Position numbers and translations under genes: made by a program | Source: Crocodylus rhombifer | Taxonomy: Eukaryota; Chordata; Crocodylia; Crocodylidae | Direction of reading: 5' to 3' | Length of the DNA: 64,000 nt | Assembly (NCBI GenBank): GCA_038503035.1 | Contig: JAVSML010001152.1 | Location: 191,066 to 255,065, forward strand | Part shown: piece by piece, positions 54,015-64,000 of the stretch | Layout of the letters: each line of letters starts with the position of its first letter | How positions within the stretch are numbered: position 1 is the first letter of the stretch | Notes under the pieces: model-generated | What the model saw: the letters and a program-made list of their open reading frames with translations, nothing else | Told to the model about the DNA's origin: nothing | The model's database searches: none

Positions 54015-54389
54015 TAGCACAACAGAAGTTCAGTGTCTAGAAACCACTTTCAAAATGGCCAAAACTGGTTTAAGATAAGACTGGATGGATGTAGCATCAG
54101 ACTTAACTGATTTAGGTTTAATCAGTTTACTGAATTTCTGTCCCAGATTCAAGTTAACTCACAGTCCCTCAGCATCCCAGGATGCTTTGTTCTTCCCCAG
54201 GAAACCTTCCCTCACAAGGTAGGTGGGTTAGCCTTGGCTCAAGCTGTCTGCTCCAGCTGAGCAGGGAGGTGTGCTATAGCACCCCCAGCTTCTGGCCAGA
54301 ACTACTGCAGGTATGTGGCTGCATTTCTGGAATCAAAAGTGAATATCTGTTCACTTGCTTATCAGTTTAATCTATGCAGTTTAGACTAA
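54015..54389. repeat. Unresolved repeat next to solo LTR
   Basis: Sits between the LINE fragment and the LTR. It holds AACTGGTTTAAGATAAGACT and GGTTTAATCAGTTTACTGAA near its left side and CAGTTTAATCTATGCAGTTT then AGACTAACTGG at its right, which are roughly inverse. It may be a DNA element in which the LTR later landed. Confidence 0.4.
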
Positions 54390-54608
54390 CTGGCTGTCAA
54401 GAAAAAATCTTAAGTTTGGTGCTGCCATCACAAGGAGTTAAAACTACAGACACGTCCCCAGAATGTGCCCTCTGGGTGACCTGGAGGCTTGTCAATCACA
54501 GAGCATGAGGTAATCTGATCTAACGCACATGCTCAGTTCACTGACTGCATGATGTAATTTGACTAGAAATTTCTCTGTGAAGAGCGTTCTGATTGGCCAC
54601 TAAATTCT

Positions 54609-54615
54609 TATAAAA
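54609..54615 (+). promoter_or_regulatory. LTR TATA box
   Basis: TATAAAA in the sequence TTCTTATAAAAGGTTTG, about 215 bp into the LTR. It is the only TATA-like box upstream of the LTR's AATAAA, so it would set the start of the R region around 54,635-54,640. Confidence 0.7.
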
Positions 54616-54683
54616 GGTTTGTGAGCCACCACCCGGGTGTGGTGAGGTAGTGTGTGTGTGTTTTGGAGGAGAGACTGTGCTTG

Positions 54684-54770
54684 ATCCTGTGAGCAGAGGC
54701 TGTCTTTGCAGGGACTGTCTCACGGGGAGAGAACGATCCTGTGAGCAGAGGCTGCGGACGGCACGGACTG
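54684..54770 (+). repeat. Short direct repeat in LTR R region
   Basis: GATCCTGTGAGCAGAGGCTG occurs at 54,684 and 54,734, and a third AGAGGCTGCGGACGG at about 54,778. The unit spacing is about 45-50 bp. Confidence 0.75.
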
Positions 54771-55145
54771 TGAGGTGCAGAGGCTGCGGACGGTGGGTGG
54801 AGCGACTCGTCTTTTCGATCTTGGTTACGGGACTGTTTGGCTTCGATTTTGACTTCGGCTTACTTCGTTCTGGCTTCTCATCTCTGACCTCGGTTTACGG
54901 ACTGTCTTTTGGACTGGTGTCACGACCCCGTTCCTCGATTCACTACATTACAGTTTTTGTTGTTTGTTATCCCATTCGTGAGCTGTTGACCAGCCCTGGG
55001 ACTAGCTAGTGGGCAGCCGCACCTATCCCTCAGGGGGTAGAAAGCAAGGGCTTGCTAGTGAACCTTGTGGGCCAACAGACCCCTTTGTTGTTCGCTATAC
55101 TGTAACTGAAGAAATATCTGAGCCTCCGCTTCCCAAGCGTGAGTA

Positions 55146-55151
55146 AATAAA
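55146..55151 (+). terminator. LTR polyadenylation signal
   Basis: AATAAA in GAGTAAATAAATCATC followed by a T-rich stretch (CATCTTTGTTTAAAC), about 130 bp before the LTR end; it divides R from U5. Confidence 0.7.
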
Positions 55152-55309
55152 TCATCTTTGTTTAAACTTCCCATACAGCTCACACTCCACCGCCGCTAAT
55201 CCCACCTGTTGGTATTCCAGTTGCCACCCCGGCCCACTGTGACCTTGGGGCCCGATTCACTCGGTGTTCGGTTACCCCATCACTGGCAAAGAAGTAATCA
55301 TTTCAGCCT

Positions 55310-55560
55310 CAGGCTTTTTGACTCTTTATACTTAGCCATGTAGTCCACATTTCTGAACCAAAAAGCACAAAAGTGTCATAGATTCACACCTGGAGTTTTT
55401 AATGCAATATGTATTTAGGTCTTTTTCAGTTTAGGGATCCCAAAGTAACTCTGGCTATAGAATCCAGCATTTCCTAACATTGAGAACAGAAGGTAGAGGA
55501 CCTGGATGATGGTTCAAAAATAATATTTATGTGGCTTTAGAAAAAACAGCTGGATGACTC
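55310..55560 (-). mobile_element. LINE fragment, upstream half of the split copy
   Basis: On the minus strand, near 55,375-55,340, text resembling TLLYGSETWTTY is visible as TLLCFL and GSEMWTTW in adjacent frames. In related elements this lies just before the RLNSFH motif found at 53,900. So the LINE appears cut in two by the segment 54,015-55,287. Badly decayed. Confidence 0.45.
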
Positions 55561-56160
55561 TTGAAACATGTTCCCCACTCTTCTGCTGCTCCTAACATAT
55601 AAGCTGCATCGGCAGTTAGCTATGTACAGGGGTTCCTTCTCCAGAATCTGCTTGCTGACCTGAGTTTTCTTAATCTTATCTGTTCTTCTGAGACTCAGCT
55701 CTTTTGTGGTAGCAGTATAGCTCAGGTCCACAGTCTTCCCAAATAGTTACATATAGCCTGCTAGCAAGCTTAGGTAGAGGGAATAAGCAGCATATAAGAG
55801 CAAAAGAGAATAAAAAATAGAGAATAAGATAAATAAGTAAAGCCATGAGAATAATAACAGGAGAAAAGATCAGAGTGAAAAGGGCAGAGAAATGAGAGAA
55901 ATGGACAGAAGGAAGCCAAAGGGGCAGTACTAGAGCAGAGTGAGTAGGAAGATGGGGGAGGATGGCTTTCATGGTGAATCACAATATCCATATGATCTTT
56001 ATTGAACTTGGCCTTTTTGAAAGTTATTAGAAGTACATAAAAACAAAACAAAGAACATACAATATTAAAAAACTAGGTAGCAGGAGGTACAATATGATAG
56101 TTGTATAAAGATAGAAAATGTTGTAATACTTAGGATCTTTTTTATTCTGCAAGAAATGTT
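55561..56160. other. Intronic sequence, no feature recognised
   Basis: Purine-rich plus strand around 55,790-55,920. Minus-strand frames here are low-complexity and hydrophobic by composition only. Confidence 0.4.
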
Positions 56161-56165
56161 ACCAT

Positions 56166-57880
56166 ATTTCATAGTTTCATAATGCTTAGGGTTGGAGGGG
56201 ACCTAAACAGATCATCAGGTCTGACCCCCTGCCCTAGGCAGGAACGAGTGCTGGGGTCATAACACCCCAGCCCAATATCTGTCCAGCCTCCTCTTGAAGA
56301 TCCCCAAGGTAGGAGAGATCACCACCTTCCTTGGGAGTCTATTTCAGAGCCTGGCAGCTGTAACTGTAAAGTAGTGTCTCCTGATGTCCAGCCTGAACCT
56401 TCTCTCTAACAATTTGTGGCCGTTATTCCTAGTAACCCCCAGTGGTGCCCGGGGGTACAGAGCCTCACCCAATTTCCGCTGGTCCCCACGCTGAGTTTGT
56501 AAATGGCCACCAGATCTCCTGTCAGCCTTCTCTTGTGGAGGCTGAATAGATTCAGGACCTTTAGCCTGTCTTTGTAGGGCCTGACTTGCTGCCCCTTGAC
56601 CATGCGAATGGCCCTCCTCTGGACCTTCTCAATGCTAGCCACATCCCTCTTGAAGTGCAGCACCCAGAACTGGACGCAGTACTCCAACTGTGGCCTGACC
56701 AATGCCAAATAGGGGGAAAAGATCACCTCCCTGGACCTGCTTGTGATGCATCTGTAGATGCACAACAAGGTGCAGTTAGCCTTACTGACTGCTTCCTCTC
56801 ATTGGCAGCTCATGTTCATCCTGGAGCCAACAATGACTCCAAGATCCCTTTCTGCCACTGTTTTGATAAAACGGGTATTCCCCAGCCTGTAGGTGTGTTG
56901 CTGCTTCCTTCTTCCTAGATGCAGTACCCTGCACTTGTCTGCGTTGAATTCCATTCTATTCTCATCCACCCACCTCTGTAAGCTGTCTAGATCTAGCTGG
57001 ATTCTGTCTCTCCCCTCCAGCGTGCCCACATTGCCCCACAATGTGGTGTCATCAGCGAATTTGGACAGTGTGCTTTCCACACCCACATCCAGATCACTGA
57101 TAAAGATGTAGAACAGTACAGGTCCCAGGACTGAGCCCTGGGAGACTCCACTCCCCACGTCCCTCCAAGTTGAAAATGACCATCCACCACCACTCTCTGG
57201 GTGCAACCATCTAGCCAATTTGCCACCCATCTGACTGTATAGGCATCAATGCCACAGTCACTTAGTTTTTTTAGGAGAATGTAGTGGAAAACAGTGTCAA
57301 AGGCTTTCTTAAAGTCCAGGAAGATGACATCCACTTCACTACCCTTGTCCAGGGACTTTGTGACCTGATCATAAAAAGAAACCAAGTTAGTCAGGCAGGA
57401 TCTGCCCTCAGTGAACCCATGTTGGTTGCCCCTGAGCATTACCTCCCCTCCTGGGCCCTTGCAGATGTGCTCCTTGATAATTTTCTTGAAGGTCTTCCCA
57501 AGGACCATGGTAAGACTGACTGGTCTATAATTTCTGGGGTCCTCCTTTCTCCCCTTCTTGTAAATGGGGACCACACTGGCCCTTTTCCAATCCTCTGGTA
57601 CCTGGCCACAGCTCCTTGAGCGCTCATACAGCCATACCAGGGTCCCCACTATGACCCCCACCAATTCCCTCAGCACACTTTGGTGAAGAGCATCTAGACC
57701 TAATGATTTAAACATGTCCAGCCCCTCTAAAAGTTCCCTAACTAGGTCATCCCTGACCCTAGGCATGGCGGTGTCTCCCCTGGGTCCATCCATAACCCTA
57801 GTGGGGGAAATGTCCTGGTCCCTGTTCAGGAATCTGGAGACAAAGAATTCATTAAAGAGGTCAGCTTTTTAGTTTGCTGC
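56166..57880 (-). mobile_element. CR1 LINE, antisense, long ORF2 portion
   Basis: The minus-strand frame from 57,793 reads the N-terminal RT text GQVPEDWKRASVVPIYKKGR then KEDPRNYRPVSL, HGFTEGRSCLTNLVSFYDQV and DVIFLDFKKAFDTVFHYILL. Around 57,160 the frame shifts into GSVLGPVLFYIFISDLDVGV then ESTLSKFADDTTLWGN (to 56,799), and after 56,768 into [24 protein letters not shown] is intact. The plus strand opens with the tail CATAGTTTCATAATGCTTAG at 56,170. At about 1.7 kb it is the longest CR1 in the window, with at least two frame breaks. Confidence 0.95.
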
Positions 57881-57890
57881 AATCACCAGC

Positions 57891-58035
57891 ATCTCATATT
57901 TACTTATCTCATATTTACTCAAATATGAGATGACTCCCCAATAATTAGTTTCTATATATGAAAAAATATATATACATTAATTATAATTTTCCAGGTCTGG
58001 AATGAAATTATTGGAGGTTTGCCTTGAATTTGCCC
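57891..58035. mobile_element. Family F foldback unit, copy 3, compact
   Basis: ATATTTACTCAAATATGAGA then TGACTCCCCAATAATTAGTT (57,911-57,950) is mirrored by AAATTATTGGAGGTTTGCCT then TGAATTTG (58,004-58,031). The two arms meet across about 55 bp of AT-rich loop that still has TTATAATTTTCCAGGTCTGG, as in copy 1. ATCTCATATTTACT is repeated directly at 57,891 and 57,907. It directly follows the CR1 5' end. Confidence 0.65.
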
Positions 58036-58309
58036 AATTCCCACTGAGAGAGTAGGGAAAATAAATCGGGGGGGGAGGAGAGGAGAGAGTGTGATAAATC
58101 CCTTCCTGCACTCCTCACCATCAGATCCTGCTCTTGCTGAGCACATGGAAGTGAGGAGCAAAATTGAAAACAGTGACTTTAAAAACATGTTGGGGAATTA
58201 TTAATAGGTATGCATAGATTTAGTTAATTCATAGTTGATGCAGTTTACCTCTTTTGAAAATGCTGAAAGTTTTAGCACAGCTACTCCATAAACACACTTT
58301 TAAACAGCC

Positions 58310-59206
58310 ATTTAATGAATGCCCCACCCCCTAGCCATTATTTGGGACCGGAAGTCCCACTCCTAACCCCTGACCTTTTCAATCAGAAGTCCATCCCCTT
58401 GCCCTCCAGAAGTACTTTTTTTCTTTTTTTTTTTTTTTTTTTGGGGGGGGGGGAGTTGCCATCTTGGAACCAGAAGAAAACTGCATGTGGTGGCAGAGAG
58501 CAGAGAAGGCAGCCACCTCCATCGCATGGGACTTCCCCAGCGCGCAAGTGCTAGCAGCTGCACATGACATGTGGGGGGCCCATCGTGGTAGAGGCAGACT
58601 GGCCTATCTCTGCTCCTTACAGCCACATGCAGCTCCTTGAACTGGCTGGAGCCATATCTTGCCTGGTGACGGCACCTGCATGGGCCATGAGCACCCCAAG
58701 GGCCCACCACCTGTAGCTGCTATCACTGGCAATGGAGGCTATGTGCCATGGCCAGCAGGACCATCTCCATGCCTACCCCCTCACCCTCCCTTACACTTCA
58801 GAAACCCCACATACCTGTACCCTGCCCACCCACGCTCTGCACTTCTGCCAGCCCCAGTCCCACACTCCTTGCTCCTGCACCAGCTGCAGCCTCCCCACCC
58901 CCACACACCCTGGCTGCCTTTTCCCTACATGCTGCCTGGAAAGAGTACTACAATAGAGACAGAAGGAGGAGCTGCTGGAGGCCAGGGAAGATGAGCAGGT
59001 CCCCTGGTGACTGCAGCAGTGGCAGCAGCAGCCCCTCCTGGAAGCTGTGCGTGCTTGCCCATCTGGGGCCCTCCCATGCCCAAGAGTGGGAATGAGACAT
59101 GCAGGCTGGGCAGGATATAATTAATTGGTGGGTGCCCACAGGCCAGATGAAATTGCCTGGTGGGCCAGATTCAGTCCGCAGGCTGTATTTTGCCCACCAC
59201 TGTTAT
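58310..59206. repeat. hAT-like element with GC-rich core, right end clear
   Basis: The right end reads CCAGATTCAGTCCGCAGGCT then GTATTTTGCCCACCACTGTT, the inverse of the common hAT tip AACAGTGGTGGGCAAAATAC. The region before it is GC-rich with overlapping frames on both strands (up to 115 codons) that have no protein motif. The left end is uncertain; the T/G homopolymer lies inside. Confidence 0.5.
58416..58453. repeat. T-run joined to G-run
   Basis: Twenty-seven bases of T broken by a single C, then 11 G. Likely length-variable and error-prone to sequence. Confidence 0.95.
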
Positions 59207-59293
59207 AGAGAGTACATTTGATCTTAGCCCACAAGAGGCTGAGAAACGATACATGCTATTAGTCCAAAGCCAAAAGGCCCATGATTTAACATA

Positions 59294-59631
59294 TGTAACT
59301 GGGTGTATGGCTCAGGGGTGGGAGCCCAGCTGCTGGCAGTTAATGTGTAATAGCTGGCCTGCTCAAGGGCATAAGGCCAGCTGACAAGGTTGGTTGCCTG
59401 GCCCCAGAGGAAGTTAAAAGCTCCCAGGAAGTGGAGCTGAGGGGAGAGAGAAGGCTGTGGTGATGAAGAGGTAGCACAGAACTGGGGTTGCCCTCTCCAG
59501 GTCCAAGGAAGAACTGCAGGTTTTGAGTTAACCCTTTTTTGTTTATATATTTGATAGTTTTATTATTTATTGTTTCCTGTGGGGAGAAGTTTAGCCTGGG
59601 GTAAATAAAAGATGAGTGACAACCTGCTACA
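59294..59631 (+). mobile_element. Probable short solo LTR
   Basis: Begins TGTAACTGG, ends CTGCTACA; flanks ACATA (59,289-59,293) and CCATA (59,632-59,636) agree at 4 of 5. AATAAA is at 59,604-59,609 near the 3' end. The first 150 bp match 16,712-16,860 (GGAGCCCAGCTGC, GGCCAGCTGACA, GGAAGTTAAAAGCTCCCAGG). No coding sequence. 338 bp is short but within LTR range. Confidence 0.55.
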
Positions 59632-59639
59632 CCATATAG

Positions 59640-60220
59640 TTAATTGGGATGGACCTCCCACCCCCCAGAGTCTACAGCATTTCAATCCATTGTGACCCTG
59701 CAGTTATTCCACACCACCCCACAAAGGATCCAGATGCTAATTAGCACCACCCATGATTGGAGCACTGTTTTTGTCATAAGTTGTGGGATCTTCCAAAAAA
59801 GTTATATGCAGATAAGGTCCAGTTTCACTTCATGGAGGGCTAATCGTATATGCCAGGCTGAGAGAGGAGGCAGACAGAAGGATTCTGAATGAACTGTTTG
59901 AGGCCCTGTTTTGTGATGTTTGCCAGACATTTAAGGCTGATGAAGAAACAGGAATCACTGGAAATGGGAAAGAAAGGCATAGATAGTTTAGCTCAAGGGG
60001 CACTAGCCTAAGTTCCCATCAGCTTGGGATTAAATGCAGTGTTGGCTGCATTTAATCAACTTCACAGGTGGTTTCCATTACTGAGCACCTGCTGCTTTCG
60101 GCAGCAGTTTAATGATAGACAATGCATTTAATTAAGGTTTTCTTGTATGCGAATGTAAGATGAGGGCCTTTTACACCACGCTGATCGAGAGCAAAAAAAC
60201 TTACTTTGTAGTTGAGTAAA
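59640..60220. other. Intronic sequence, no feature recognised
   Basis: No repeat end or coding signal that I can support. Confidence 0.4.
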
Positions 60221-60224
60221 TTAT

Positions 60225-61378
60225 TGAATCATAGAAAATCAGGATTGCAAGGGACTGCAGAAGGTCATCTAGTCCAACCTGCTGCTGAAAGCAGGACCAT
60301 CTCCTACTAGATCAATCCAGCCAGGGATTTGTCAAGGTGGATCTTAAACCCTCCAAAGATGGAGATTTCACCACCTCTCTTGGTAACGTTTACAATGCTT
60401 CACCACCCTTCTAGTAATAGATTTTATCCTAATATCCAACCTAAACTTCCCTTGTTGCAACTTGAGGCCATTGCTCCTTGTTCTGTCATCTGCCACTGCT
60501 GAAAACAGTCTAGCTCCAACCTCTTTGTAACTATCCTTCAGGCAGTTAAAGACTGCTATCAAATTCCCCCTCAGTCTTCTCTTCTGCAGACTAAATAAAC
60601 CCAGTTCCCTCAGCTTCTTCTCAGAAATCATGTGCCCTGTCCCCCTAACCATTTTCATTGCCCTCCACTGAACTTTCTCCAAGGTGTCCACATTCTTTCT
60701 GTACGGGGGGGCCCCAAAACCAGAGATAGTACTCTGGATGTGTCCTCATTAGTGCAAAATAGAGGGGAATAATCACTTTCGCCAATTTTTGCAGTGCTCC
60801 TACTAATGCAGCCCACTATGCTGTTAGCCATCTTGGCAACAATAGCACACTGTTGACTCGCATCCAGCTTATTGTCTACTGTAACCCCCCAGGTCCTTTT
60901 CCGCAGAGCTGCTGCTTAGCCAGTTGGTCTCAAGCCTGTGCTGGTGCATGGGATTGTTCCATCCTAAGTGCTGCACTTTGCATTTGTCCTTGTTGAACCT
61001 CATTAGATTTCTTTTGGCCCAGTTCTCCAATTTGTGTAGGCCACTATGAATCCTAGCCCTACTCTCCAGCATATCTACTACACCCCCCAAGCTTGGGGGG
61101 GTGTAAATCTGTGAACTTGCATGTGGTGCACTCCATTTCATCTTCCAGCTTGTTAATGTAGATATTGAACAAAACCAGTCCCAGGACTGACCCCTGGGGT
61201 ACTCCACTTGATACTGGCTGCCAACTAGACATTGAACCATTGATCACTACCCATTGAGCCCGATGATCCAGCCAGCTTTCAACCCACTTTACAGTCCATT
61301 CATTCAACCCATACTTCCTTAAGTTGCTTGCAAGTATGCTGTGGGAGACCATATCAAAAGCCTTGCTAAAGTCAAGTT
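60225..61378 (-). mobile_element. CR1 LINE, antisense, different subfamily
   Basis: Minus-strand pieces: [40 protein letters not shown] (61,352-61,059), [20 protein letters not shown] (about 60,990), and from 60,691 ATKMV-like text continuing EKKLRELGLFSLQKRRLRGN. The plus strand starts with ATTGAATCATAGAAAATCAG then GATTGCAAGGGACTGCAGAA. The wording (KYGLNEW, NNPMH) is closer to the copy at 1,725 than to those at 47-64 kb, so it is a separate, older lineage. The catalytic aspartates are damaged (KFTDLHPP). Confidence 0.93.
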
Positions 61379-61379
61379 A

Positions 61380-62079
61380 TATCATAGTATATGGCCATTG
61401 GGAGTTACTTGTTCCTACAAAAATTTCTGAACCATTGTTTCAAGTCCAAAAGTCCAGTCTAAGAGTATTAGGAAAACCTAGGTATCACTTGAATTAATTC
61501 TTGTATGAGGTATTCTATGCACGAGTATTATAGTTTCTATCCATTAAATGACCACATTTTTGTGAACATGCTTGGTAAGTTCATTTTCTTCCCTTTCTCT
61601 GGAATATTTCTTTTGAAATTTTGTTAAAAGTAAAACAGGCAATAACCAAAGAAGTTCCTTTTTTCGTTTCTCCTTTTTTTGAGAATATATTTTGTCATTT
61701 TCCCAACTCTATTCCATTTTTAATTTTTTAAGGATTAATTTCTCATATGTTTAATAGAAGGCAGATTCCTTTTTATCTGTAATTAAATCCATAAGTTGTT
61801 ATTCTCTGAAGGTCCTTGTGGATTGTGACTTGATTGTTACAAAAATGAATGACTTGAAGAGGTTCCTAATATCAGTTTAGTGTAAGAATCTAATTCATTA
61901 TTCATTAATTTGGTATTCATTGTAATAATACTAATCATAATAAACTCATTGAGTAGGCGTGAGGCTGTTGTGTATATTTCCATAGAAACTCTGTTTGTTA
62001 ACCATCTTTAGCAAAACACCCTTTAAAAATTCCATTCTTGCAATAGTGAATCTTCTTATTTCTTTTTGTAATTATATGC
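61380..62079. other. Intronic AT-rich sequence
   Basis: No supported feature. Confidence 0.45.
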
Positions 62080-62820
62080 TAGGGCTGTGCGAAGCTTTGG
62101 GTCCCGATTCAATTCAGATGACATTCAGCCTGATTCGGCAGCCAAATCTGAATCAAATCAGGAGACATATAAAAAGGTCTGAATCAATTCAAAGCTGTCC
62201 AAATCAATTTGCGAAAGATTAGAACTTTGGATGTTCGAGCAGTCCCCACTTGCTGCCACAGGGAGCTCCATGCTGGTAAGTGGGGGGGGGGGGGCTAGAG
62301 TAGGGATGGGGGGGGGGGGGCCCATGGGGGGACCCCTGTCAGGCTCCATCCCCTGCCTGCTCCACCAGCACCTCTGAGCACCCCCTGAACCCCACCCACT
62401 CTCCTAACCGCCCCCATGGCTGCCCCACCCAGCCCCAACTCTTGGCTCTTCCAAAAAAAAAGCAACAAAAGCTCCACACTCACCAGCTGCTGCAGCAGCC
62501 TCAGGGCTTCTGGGGGCTTGTAGCAGAGCCCCACACACAGTGCGGGGCAGAGGGGAGCACCCCCCTGCCTGGCAGGAGTCGGTGAGTGTGAAGCTTTTTT
62601 TTTTTTTTTAAAGATGCTGGGATCAGGCAGGAAAGCTGGGGGGGGGCTGGGAGAGCAGGCAGGAGATGGGGGCTTGTGGCAGAGCCCCCCACGCAGCATG
62701 GGGCAGTGGGGTACAGTGGGGAATGCCCCCGCCACCTGGCAACAGCTGTTGAGTTGGGGCTTTTTCCTCTTTAGAGAGCTGGGACACTGGGGCTGGGAGA
62801 GAGGGCGAGGGATGGGGGCT
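62080..62820. mobile_element. hAT-like element, left part
   Basis: Starts TAGGGCTGTGCGAAGCTTTG then GGTCCCGATTCAATTC, a hAT-type tip, with repeated GATTC/GAATC words to about 62,215. A GC-rich core with G-runs follows. No right tip appears before the antisense CR1 that begins at 62,821, so the CR1 probably inserted into it and the right end lies beyond the window. Open frames up to 146 codons in the core overlap on both strands and have no transposase motif. Confidence 0.6.
62281..62331. repeat. G-run cluster
   Basis: Three runs of 6 to 13 G (62,281-62,293, about 62,309-62,320 and 62,326-62,331) within 50 bp, which could form a G-quadruplex on the plus strand. Confidence 0.9.
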
Positions 62821-64000
62821 CATAGTTTCATAGTTTCATAGTAGCTAGAGTCGGAAGGGACCTAGGTAGATCATCTAGTCCGACCCCCTGCCTTAGCAGG
62901 AAAGAGCACCGGGGTCAGATGACCCCGGCAAGGTGCTCATCTAACTTCCTTTTAAAAATCCCCAGGCTAGGAGCCTGCACCACTTCCCCTGGAAGCTGGT
63001 TCCAGGCCCTAGCCGCCCTGACTGTGAAGTAGCGCCTCCTAATATCTAATCTAAACTTACCCTCCGCCAGCTTGTGACCGTTATTCCTGGTCACTCCTGG
63101 CAGCGCACGGGGGAACAGGGACTCCCCCAATACCTGCTGATCCCCCCTGACCAGTTTGTAGCAGGCCACAAGGTCCCCCCTTAACCTTCTCTTGTGGAGG
63201 CTAAACAGGTTCAGGTCCCGTAGCCTCTCCTCATAAGGCCTGCCCTGCTGACCCCTGATCATACGAGTGGCCCTCCTCTGAACTCTTTCCATATCGTCCA
63301 CATCCCTCTTGAAGTGTGGCGCCCAGAACTGGACGCAGTACTCCAGCTGCGGCCTGACCAGTGCCGCATAGAGGGGGAGGATCACCTCCCTGGACCTGCT
63401 CGAGATGCATCTGTGGATGCATGACAGGGTACGGTTGGCCTTCTTGACTGCCTCCCCGCACTGCCGGCCCATGTTCATCGTGGAGTCAATGACGACTCCA
63501 AGATCCTTTTCCGTCTCCGTGCTGGCAAGAGGGGAGTTCCCCCAACCTGTAAGTGTGGTGCCGGTTCTTCCTCCCCATGTGCAACACCTTGCACTTATCA
63601 GTGTTAAACCCCATCCTATTCTCATCCGCCCACCGTTGCAACCTGTCAAGGTCAGCTTGTAGCCTATTGCACCCTTCTAGTGCCCCCACATCCCCCCACA
63701 TCTTAGTGTCATCAGCAAACTTGAACAGGGTGCTTTCTACCCCGTCATCCAAGTCACTGATGAAGATGTTGAACAGTGCGGGCCCAAGGACCGAGCCCTG
63801 CGGAACCCCACTGCCCACATCCTTCCAGGTCGAGAAGAACCCATCCACTACCACCCTCTGGGTGCGGCCCTCCAACCAGTTGGCGACCCATTTGACCGTG
63901 TGGGCATCGACACCACAGACTCCCAGCTTTTTGATGAGGACAGGGTGAGAGACAGTGTCGAAAGCCTTCCGGAAGTCCAGAAAGACTACATCCACAGCAA
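62821..64000 (-). mobile_element. CR1 LINE, antisense, best preserved, runs off window
   Basis: The minus strand from 63,995 reads [40 protein letters not shown] then [20 protein letters not shown] to 63,486. A single frame slip near 63,540-63,640 leads into a 244-codon frame that runs to its natural stop at 62,915: [40 protein letters not shown], and the final LAGVI. The catalytic FADD is intact. The 3' end opens TCATAGTTTCATAGTTTCAT then AGTAGCTAGAGTCGG. Only one disabling change is visible in about 1.1 kb, so it is the youngest-looking copy here; its 5' half is outside the window. Confidence 0.96.

Larger units (their letters stand above)
54395..55282 (+). mobile_element. Solo LTR, 888 bp, exact 5-bp duplications
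   Basis: Starts TGTCAAG, ends CCCCATCA, and is flanked by the identical pentamer CTGGC (54,390-54,394 and 55,283-55,287). A TATAAAA box is at 54,609-54,615 and AATAAA at 55,146-55,151, giving U3, R and U5 in plus orientation. The R region has a repeated GATCCTGTGAGCAGAGGCTG (54,684 and 54,734) and unusual CpG density. No gag, pol or env flanks it. A 5-bp duplication suits ERV-L or gypsy-type elements. Confidence 0.85.
24596..64000 (+). other. PTPRN2: PTPRN2 next intron, at least 39.4 kb, open at window end
   Basis: No further exon with family resemblance is found downstream of 24,595. The expected next protein text (the last luminal residues and transmembrane helix) is not seen in any frame. 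The intron therefore extends past 64,000. Its contents are the CR1, LTR and inverted-repeat elements listed below. Confidence 0.65.

Noticed and set aside
54645..55009. 119-codon frame in the solo LTR as a host first exon
   Set aside because: Lies within the LTR R region and has no recognisable protein motif; an LTR-driven transcript is possible but no splice donor of good quality was identified.
1..64000. CRISPR arrays, rRNA and intact tRNA genes, prokaryotic operons
   Set aside because: No regularly spaced identical repeats with unique spacers, no rRNA or cloverleaf sequence; introns, SINE/LINE content and splice sites are eukaryotic.

Overview
The window looks like one strand of a vertebrate nuclear genome, most likely crocodilian. 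It is intron-dominated and AT-leaning, with no operons or Shine-Dalgarno-led genes, one 10-N assembly gap, and very many CR1-type LINE fragments. The CR1 3' ends (for example at 62,821 and 47,482) open with TCATAGTTTCATAGTAGCTA-like repeats and carry the wording I associate with crocodilian and other reptile CR1s. The species cannot be fixed by eye.

The only host coding sequence I can support is two consecutive exons of one plus-strand gene, at 1-68 (cut by the window start) and 24,516-24,595. They join in phase across a 24,447-bp intron with GT/AG ends. The joined reading frame matches the membrane-proximal luminal (mature ectodomain) part of the IA-2 family receptor tyrosine phosphatases, and resembles PTPRN2 (IA-2beta/phogrin) more than PTPRN. 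Everything after 24,595 is the next intron, open at the window end.

The rest is intron filled with mobile elements, often nested. CR1: sense fragments at about 1.7, 9.2, 9.7, 21.9 and 35.6 kb; antisense fragments at about 10.3, 16.1, 19.7, 23.8, 45.8, 47.5, 56.2, 60.2 and 62.8 kb. The last is the best preserved and runs off the end. Ty3/gypsy: an antisense decayed pol at 17.7-20.0 kb, containing a non-autonomous hAT-like element with a perfect 8-bp target-site duplication and an internal scrap of CR1; and a sense decayed pol plus one LTR at 30.5-34.8 kb, containing a DNA element and an inverted solo LTR. Solo LTRs: 54,395-55,282 with exact 5-bp duplications, and a probable one at 59,294-59,631. 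There is also a decayed second LINE (minus strand, 53.3-54.0 and 55.3-55.6 kb) split by a later insertion.

Several short inverted-repeat (MITE-like) families recur within the window and can be defined from the window alone. They are labelled A (ends like GGTGCATCTACATGTGC), B (GTTGGTCTAAGGACATAGGC), C (ends like GCAGGGGCAGATCC), D (ACGATGCGTGCCCC, 253-264 bp), E (GCACTTTACT ends) and F (CCAATAATTAG foldback). Family D shows 8-bp duplications at both copies. No CRISPR array, intact tRNA or rRNA gene, or intact transposon gene was seen. I see no coherent new multi-gene system; the most original material is the set of small foldback/MITE families and the nesting order.
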